From the NCBI GenBank assembly GCA_030627585.1, contig DAOURU010000069.1, positions 1 to 6,386 on the forward strand: a stretch of 6,386 nt of DNA, in the 5' to 3' direction. Under the pieces are notes generated by a model. It was not told the origin of the DNA. It did not search any database and saw only the letters and a program-made list of their open reading frames with translations. A program made the position numbers and the translations under genes. The stretch is from Bacillota bacterium. Lineage in GTDB: Bacteria; Bacillota; DSM-12270; Thermacetogeniales; Thermacetogeniaceae. This document shows positions 5,280 through 6,386 of the stretch, piece after piece. Position 1 is the stretch's first letter, and every line of letters begins with the position of its first letter.

Positions 5280-6137
5280 CTAAGAAATTATGTTTATTCC
5301 CCGCGCTTTCTCTTCTTTCTGGTTGATTAATTGCATGATTAAATGCGCGCCCTCCGCTACCGTCTTGGGGAGGGGGCGAACGACCAGGGCGGGAACCTGC
5401 TGAAAGACCTGACTTACCACAGGAAACTTCAAACCCGCAGCCCGAACCAGGGAGTCCCGCACTAAAAGACCGGTGTCCCCATGGGCCAGCAATTTCCCGT
5501 CTTTGAGTAAAATAATCGAAGTAGCCCATTCGGCTGCAAGGTCCACGTCATGGGTTGCGATAATAATCGTCTTGCCCTTTGCATGAAGGATTTCTAAAAT
5601 CTCAAAAAGCGCCTTCTGGCCCGCGGGATCAAGAAAGGCGGTAGGTTCGTCGAGGATAACAATCTCCGGATGCATCGCAAGAATGCCCGCAATCGCAGCA
5701 CGCTTTTTTTGTCCATAACTCAAGTGGTGTGGGGCCTTCGCACGTAATTCCCACATTCCAACAGCTTGCAGGGCTTCCCTAACCCGCGCCTCTATTGTCG
5801 TGCGCTCCAAACCCTGGTTTAAAGGGCCAAAAGCGACATCATCCCAGACAGTAGGAGAAAAAACCTGGTCATCAGGATCCTGAAAAACAAAGCCTACTTT
5901 TCCCCGCACCCAGTTTTCGTTCGCGCGGGTAATTTTCTCTCCTGCCACCCGCACCGCTCCCTGCTGGGCATGATAAATTCCATTTAAATGGAGAAGCAAA
6001 GTAGACTTCCCCGCTCCGTTGGGTCCTAAAAGAGCGGTTTTTTCGCCCTGGTTAATCTTTAAAGAAATTCCCTGTAAAGCAGGAGTCCCATCATGGTATC
6101 GGAAATGCAAGTCTTCTAGTTCAATAAGTGCAGCCAT
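5280..6137 (-). CDS. cbiO: ECF transporter ATP-binding protein, CbiO type
   Basis: This 285-residue ABC ATPase powers an energy-coupling-factor transporter, probably for cobalt or nickel, on the cytoplasmic face of the membrane. It shows Walker [10 protein letters not shown] (38-46), the Q-loop [11 protein letters not shown] (83-93), the signature LSYGQKKR (139-146), Walker B IVILDEP (159-165) and the switch histidine ATHD (H196 in 194-197). LSYGQ in place of LSGGQ and the QDPDDQ loop are usual in CbiO/EcfA proteins. I chose ATG 6137 because GGGGAGG lies six bases upstream. The other ATG at 6143 directly touches that site. The start overlaps the CbiQ-like gene by 22 bases, so the two are translationally coupled. 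The metal specificity is inferred from the single-ATPase CbiQ-CbiO layout; another ECF substrate cannot be excluded because the S-component is outside the window. Confidence 0.92.
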   Translation of the reverse strand: MAALIELEDLHFRYHDGTPALQGISLKINQGEKTALLGPNGAGKSTLLLHLNGIYHAQQGAVRVAGEKITRANENWVRGKVGFVFQDPDDQVFSPTVWDDVAFGPLNQGLERTTIEARVREALQAVGMWELRAKAPHHLSYGQKKRAAIAGILAMHPEIVILDEPTAFLDPAGQKALFEILEILHAKGKTIIIATHDVDLAAEWATSIILLKDGKLLAHGDTGLLVRDSLVRAAGLKFPVVSQVFQQVPALVVRPLPKTVAEGAHLIMQLINQKEEKARGINIIS

Positions 6138-6386
6138 ACCCATCCTCCCCGGTCAATTATCAGACTTAATGCAGCTAAAAGCAAAATAACTGCCCCTAAG
6201 AGGAAGTCTTTGAGGCGAGCTTCAAATTTATCGAGGACCCTGACCTCCCCCTGAAAACCGCGCGCCAACATGGCATGATAAACTCTTTCTCCCCGCTCAA
6301 AAGATCTGATAAAGAGTACGCCCAATAAGTATCCCAATGTAGTGAAAGCATGCCGACTTCCTAAAGAACGCGGACAAAAATTACGG
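6116..6386 (-). CDS. cbiQ: ECF transporter transmembrane protein, CbiQ/EcfT type, C-terminal part
   Basis: The frame is open from the window edge to TAG at 6116 and gives 89 residues, so the gene is cut by the edge and is the C-terminal third of a protein of about 250-270 residues. It contains [20 protein letters not shown], whose AMLARG is the EcfT/CbiQ 'ARG' coupling motif that docks into the ATPase. A last membrane helix ([17 protein letters not shown]) lies before the end. The first codons at the edge ([10 protein letters not shown]) continue the same family pattern, so the TTG at 6337 is not a real start. The protein is the integral membrane scaffold that couples the ATPase to the substrate-binding subunit. 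Its stop lies inside the cbiO-like gene. The metal substrate is inferred. Confidence 0.85.
   Translation of the reverse strand, partial: RNFCPRSLGSRHAFTTLGYLLGVLFIRSFERGERVYHAMLARGFQGEVRVLDKFEARLKDFLLGAVILLLAALSLIIDRGGWVWLHLLN

Noticed and set aside
5200..5529. 109-codon frame on the - strand
   Set aside because: It is an out-of-frame shadow of the CbiO gene and runs through the polyamine promoter.

Overview
The window reads as chromosomal DNA of a low-to-mid GC, Gram-positive, probably spore-forming Clostridia-type bacterium (Peptococcaceae/Moorella-like). This is an inference. It rests on the YlzJ-like protein, a Firmicutes-type RNase J, a pyruvoyl arginine decarboxylase / spermidine synthase / agmatinase cluster, strong Shine-Dalgarno sites, near-consensus sigma-A promoters, and TTG starts on two genes.

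Left part, + strand (1-797). The last codons of an upstream gene overlap a ylzJ-like gene (40-264) by ATGA. A stretch of about 335 bases without a convincing protein gene follows. It opens with a strong extended -10 promoter (296-325) and then holds a sequence that folds on paper into a three-way-junction RNA closed by a perfect 13-bp stem (380-392 with 527-539) and followed by T6. I call this a candidate structured RNA (about 333-551). Just downstream is a 65-codon gene for a protein with two CxxC knuckles (600-797, TTG start).

Middle, - strand (846-2908). A full-length RNase J gene converges on the small zinc-knuckle gene. Its leader has a good promoter (2619-2647) and then an intrinsic terminator hairpin (2549-2584) before the start codon, which suggests attenuation. 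Just upstream is a decayed piece of an ISLre2/UPF0236-type transposase (2637-2908).

Right part, - strand (2909-5249). Three polyamine genes lie in pathway-related order: pyruvoyl-dependent arginine decarboxylase (5180-4722), spermidine synthase (4621-3785) and agmatinase (3781-2909). The first is driven by a perfect TTGACA-N17-TATAAT promoter that has a tandem 9-bp repeat next to its -35. Together they turn arginine into agmatine, then putrescine plus urea, and then spermidine. The decarboxylated SAM donor would have to come from SpeD, which is not in the window.

Right edge, - strand (5280-6386). An ECF-transporter ATPase (CbiO-type) overlaps the 3' end of its transmembrane partner (CbiQ/EcfT-type), which runs off the window.

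The most interesting unexplained piece is the 296-600 region: a strong promoter, a foldable RNA and then a small zinc-knuckle gene. Second is the terminator placed inside the RNase J leader.
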